Notes under the pieces: generated by a model
The model's database searches: none
Seen by the model: only the letters and a program-made list of their open reading frames with translations
What the model was told of the DNA's origin: nothing
Program-made: the position numbers and the translations under genes
Source of the DNA: Pampus argenteus
Lineage: Eukaryota; Chordata; Actinopteri; Scombriformes; Stromateidae
Direction of reading: 5' to 3'
DNA length: 64,000 bases
Assembly: GCA_036937835.1 (NCBI GenBank)
Contig: CM072881.1
Location: forward strand, 7,450,001 to 7,514,000
In this document: positions 62,469 to 64,000 of the stretch, in pieces
Numbering within the stretch: position 1 is the stretch's first letter
How the letters are laid out: every line of letters starts with the position of its first letter

Positions 62469-62697
62469 TCCTAACCCAAAACAAACCATAATCCTAAACC
62501 TAACCCTAACTCTAATCACGATCCCCCAAAAACAAACCCTAACCCTACCCTAACCCTAACTCTAATCATGATCCCCCAAAAACAAACCCTAACCCTACCC
62601 TAACCCTAACTCTAATCATGATCCCCCCCAAAAACAAACCCTAACCCTACCCTAACCCTAACTCTAATCATGATCCCCCCCTAAAACAAACCCATAA
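62469..62697 (+). repeat. Telomere-like minisatellite after kinase copy 2
   Basis: Units of about 50-52 bases, each with CCCTAACCCTACCCTAACCC then CTCTAATCATGATCCCCC and AAAACAAA, repeated about four times (unit landmark ATCCCCC at about 62521, 62571, 62621, 62672). It is longer and more regular than the copy 1 array. Confidence 0.9.
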
Positions 62698-62701
62698 CCC
62701 C

Positions 62702-62733
<32 letters not shown>

Positions 62734-62752
62734 AAAAAAATAAAAAAAATAA
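62698..62752 (+). repeat. C-run to A-run switch, copy 2
   Basis: About 24 C residues followed directly by an A-rich tract with AATAAA-like pieces (near 62743-62751). An early polyadenylation signal here is possible. Confidence 0.85.
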
Positions 62753-62960
62753 AGTATGAATGTGTGTTTTTGTTCAGTGAATCATGATGCAGGCAGATAA
62801 ATGCTTGTTCATTCTGTGACTGCCCCACTGCTTGTGTGTCTTGATGCTGCTCTGTGTTTTTCTGTCTGCTGAAGGCAGCGCAGTCAGTGACATGAGACAC
62901 ACCTGGTGTCCAGATGAAAACTCTATCAATAATGTTGGTTGTTTTAACCATTTTGCTTTG

Positions 62961-62966
62961 AATAAA
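62961..62966 (+). terminator. Polyadenylation signal AATAAA, kinase copy 2
   Basis: Same position in the duplicated unit as the signal at 59304 in copy 1, followed by a T-rich stretch. Predicted only. Confidence 0.5.
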
Positions 62967-63064
62967 TGTATTGTAGTCTTCTAATTTTCTTTAAATGTTG
63001 CAAAGAATTTAAATTCATATTCAATATCTTGTGCGATGTATTCTTTTTTTTTTTTCTTTTAGTG

Positions 63065-64000
63065 CCAATATGTCAATGAGACAACTCGTATTAACACAGA
63101 TGCATGATCTGGATAATTCACACCAAGTACGAATCAATGTCCTTGTTATCGTTGTATTAGATCTCTATATTAGATTATTGTAATTTCCCAGTTTGGGATT
63201 ATTACAGTCTGTCTATCTGTGGTGTATCCTGGGTGAAGGAAAGCAATGCCATGGACAGGTGTCAGTACTTTTTTCAGTGGAAGACTCTTGACAGTCTTGC
63301 TTAAACTAGCAGGAAGGAAAATGACCTTTGAACTTGCTCAGTGATTTTTGATTTTTTTAAAAAAAATGTTTTTTATTATTATTATTTCTTTCGTGAATGT
63401 GGTCACACTGCACAAATTGCATTTACACCTGTCTGAAGGCTAAACTGAACTAATATTTTTTTAAAAAAAAGTCTTAAACATAGATTTTAACACAATGCAT
63501 GGCCTCATCATTCTGTGATAAAGCAGATACTGTAAGACAAGTTTCTTGTCAGTGGTGCCCACCCACTGGATCAACTCTATCAATAATGGAGGCTGGGACC
63601 CTTCATACAACGTGATATGAATTCCGCTTTCATGCAATGAGTAAGAGGAAGACGTGGGAGGAGAATGGGATTGTAATTGGACACTTAATCACAGGAAGTG
63701 GTGTTTTATGGCCAGAACTGATGGCTCTCAATACAAGTGAGAGTAGTGGGTAGCGGTGGCTAAAGCGGAAAGAGGATTACAGTCTTTGATGACCCTGATG
63801 CAGTAGGAATGGTTGTACTAATATTGTTAGTATCACCCTAAAACACATGAGTTGAGTTTTTGTTCCTGCCACTCCTCTCTCTCTCTTACTCTTGGTCTCT
63901 CTTGTCTCACCTGGTCCCATTTTCTGGCTACAAGATTATATATTTAGTAGTTGGCTCTGAGGCAGAAATCACTGACCCCAGACAGTGACCCCTGTCATTA
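63065..64000. other. Downstream flank, no gene recognised
   Basis: AT-rich unique sequence with T-runs near 63350-63375 and a 16-base match to the copy 2 3' region at 63573-63588. I see no coding exon or known repeat here. Confidence 0.5.

Larger units (their letters stand above)
60855..63064 (+). repeat. Tandem duplication unit, copy 2
   Basis: Direct repeat of 57161-59408. Main length differences are a longer telomere-like array, shorter C/A runs and a small replaced patch at about 62921-62934. It joins the retrotransposon LTR fragment on the left and unique sequence on the right. Confidence 0.95.

Overview
This window looks like nuclear DNA of a bony fish, probably a spiny-rayed teleost. 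It has long AT-rich introns, very many (CA)n/(TG)n microsatellites, several dispersed repeats of kinds common in teleost genomes, GT-AG introns, and a vertebrate gene (SNX29). The species assignment is inference; nothing in the sequence names it.

Layout. Positions 1-49187 hold the 3' part of a sorting nexin 29 (SNX29) gene on the + strand. Six coding exons can be placed to the base: 11659-11775, 12890-12945, 13936-14017, 30663-30803, 41319-41458 and 49061-49187. They join in frame into the last 220 residues: the end of a coiled coil, a Ser/Asp-rich linker, a complete PX domain and a basic tail ending at a TAA. Upstream exons (RUN domain and most of the coiled coil) lie outside the window. The introns carry microsatellites, a hAT-type MITE with target duplication, a LINE fragment, tRNA-like SINE remnants and other dispersed repeats. 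An irregular tandem triplication ends about 43 bases before the last exon.

Positions 53.6-63.1 kb hold a small cluster of intronless HIPK-like (DYRK class, CMGC group) protein kinase genes. There are two intact + strand copies (57499-58773 and 61188-62468) and one inverted, multiply broken copy (about 54785-53679, minus strand). The two intact copies sit in a direct tandem duplication of about 2.2 kb that includes the TATA region, a leader with a 21-base triple repeat, the single-exon CDS, a telomere-like minisatellite starting a few bases after the stop, C and A runs, and an AATAAA signal. Between the duplicates lies a truncated Ty3/gypsy-like LTR retrotransposon fragment (partial 5' LTR, tRNA-Pro-type primer-binding site, leader, partial gag).

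The most interesting signal is in this cluster. All core catalytic motifs are kept in both intact copies, but the activation-loop tyrosine on which DYRK/HIPK kinases normally autophosphorylate is cysteine. By hand count the two copies differ by about 36 amino-acid-changing codons but only about 8 synonymous ones, clustered in the activation loop and the C-lobe. All three copies end in the same short basic/aromatic tail instead of the long HIPK C-terminus. This suggests a lineage-specific, fast-evolving kinase family under diversifying selection, which computation could test.
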